NCBI GenBank assembly: GCA_019323575.1
Contig: JAHWHB010000054.1
Span: 1 to 5,038, forward strand
Direction: 5' to 3'
Source of the DNA: Candidatus Woesearchaeota archaeon
GTDB lineage: Archaea; Nanobdellota; Nanobdellia; Woesearchaeales; ARS49
DNA: 5,038 nt
Shown: one piece after another, positions 4,809-5,038 of the stretch
How the letters are laid out: each line of letters begins with the position of its first letter
Numbering within the stretch: position 1 is the first letter of the stretch
The notes under the pieces: model-generated
Told to the model about the DNA's origin: nothing
Databases searched by the model: none
The model's input: the letters and a program-made list of their open reading frames with translations, nothing else
Made by a program: the position numbers and the translations under genes

Positions 4809-5038
4809 ATGGGGTACAAAACATATCTAGTGATGTATTTTGGAACAAAAGGATTCACAGCAACAGAAGTCGCCAAAAAACTAGAAGACGCGGGATTTGA
4901 GACCAACTTCGGACCATTCGACTTTGTATATGACTGGAAAGAAAAAGTCCCAACAAAAAACGAAGTACTAGCCCTAGGCGACAAAGTAGCAGAATCCCTA
5001 AAAGACTCAGGAGCAGTCTTCAACCTAGACACACACGA
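4809..5038 (+). CDS. Small alpha/beta protein of unknown function, N-terminal part (3' end outside window)
   Basis: Seventy-six codons are open to the right edge, starting MGYKTYLVMYFGTKGFTATE. The pattern suggests strand (YKTYLVMYF, 3-11), helix (TATEVAKKLEDAG, 17-29), strands (ETNFGPFDFVYDW, 31-43), helix (TKNEVLALGDKVAESLKDSG, 49-68) and strand (AVFNLDTH, 69-76). This beta-alpha-beta-beta-alpha-beta order is that of a ferredoxin-like fold. The FDFVYDW stretch resembles small uncharacterised archaeal proteins I have a loose memory of, but I cannot name a family or function. No signal peptide, membrane segment or cysteine is present in the visible part. The start is supported by the TATA-like box 28 bases upstream and the absence of a Shine-Dalgarno. 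It is divergent from the membrane protein and M50 pair. Confidence 0.75.
   Translation, partial: MGYKTYLVMYFGTKGFTATEVAKKLEDAGFETNFGPFDFVYDWKEKVPTKNEVLALGDKVAESLKDSGAVFNLDTH

Noticed and set aside
4640..5032. 130-codon minus frame spanning the divergent promoter
   Set aside because: It crosses the TATA region and overlaps the starts of both divergent genes; the + gene at 4809 has a sensible fold pattern and promoter.

Overview
The window looks archaeal. Most starts are preceded either by a TATA-like box about 26-28 bases upstream with no room for a leader (leaderless style: 1375 and 4809 on the + strand), or by a TATA-like box plus a Shine-Dalgarno of the GGAGG/GGTGA type (2631 on +; 3494 and 4734 on -). 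The first gene is an Lhr-type helicase with archaeal-style spacing of motifs. The low GC content, compact spacing and several small proteins without recognisable families would fit a DPANN-like or other poorly sampled archaeon, but the lineage is inference.

Layout. 1-871 (-): N-terminal third of an Lhr superfamily 2 helicase, running off the left edge. 946-1257 (-): small unknown helical protein, upstream of and co-oriented with lhr. 1258-1374: divergent promoter region with short inverted repeats. 1375-2577 (+): acidic N-terminus, one membrane segment, a transglutaminase-like Cys/His/Glu domain and a TPR-like helical tail. 2631-3203 (+): helical, TPR-like protein with its own promoter and strong ribosome binding site. 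3207-3494 (-): small unknown protein converging on it with 3 bases between the stops. 3554-4099 (-): compact M50 (site-2-protease type) membrane metalloprotease. 4096-4734 (-): membrane-anchored or secreted protein whose stop overlaps the protease start (ATGA). 4809-5038 (+): start of a small alpha/beta protein that runs off the right edge, divergent from the previous pair and sharing a near-symmetrical TATA region with it. No RNA gene, insertion sequence, CRISPR array or gene-free stretch over 300 bases was seen.

How the genes may work together. Two units stand out: the transglutaminase-like membrane protein with the adjacent TPR-like protein, and the translationally coupled membrane protein plus M50 protease. 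Both point to cell-envelope or membrane-protein processing, but no substrate can be read from the sequence.

Composition is also informative. From about 1500 to the right end the + strand is strongly rich in A and C whichever strand is coding, while sampled lines in 400-1100 are balanced. This keeps the strand opposite many genes free of stop codons, so several long open frames there are most likely shadows.
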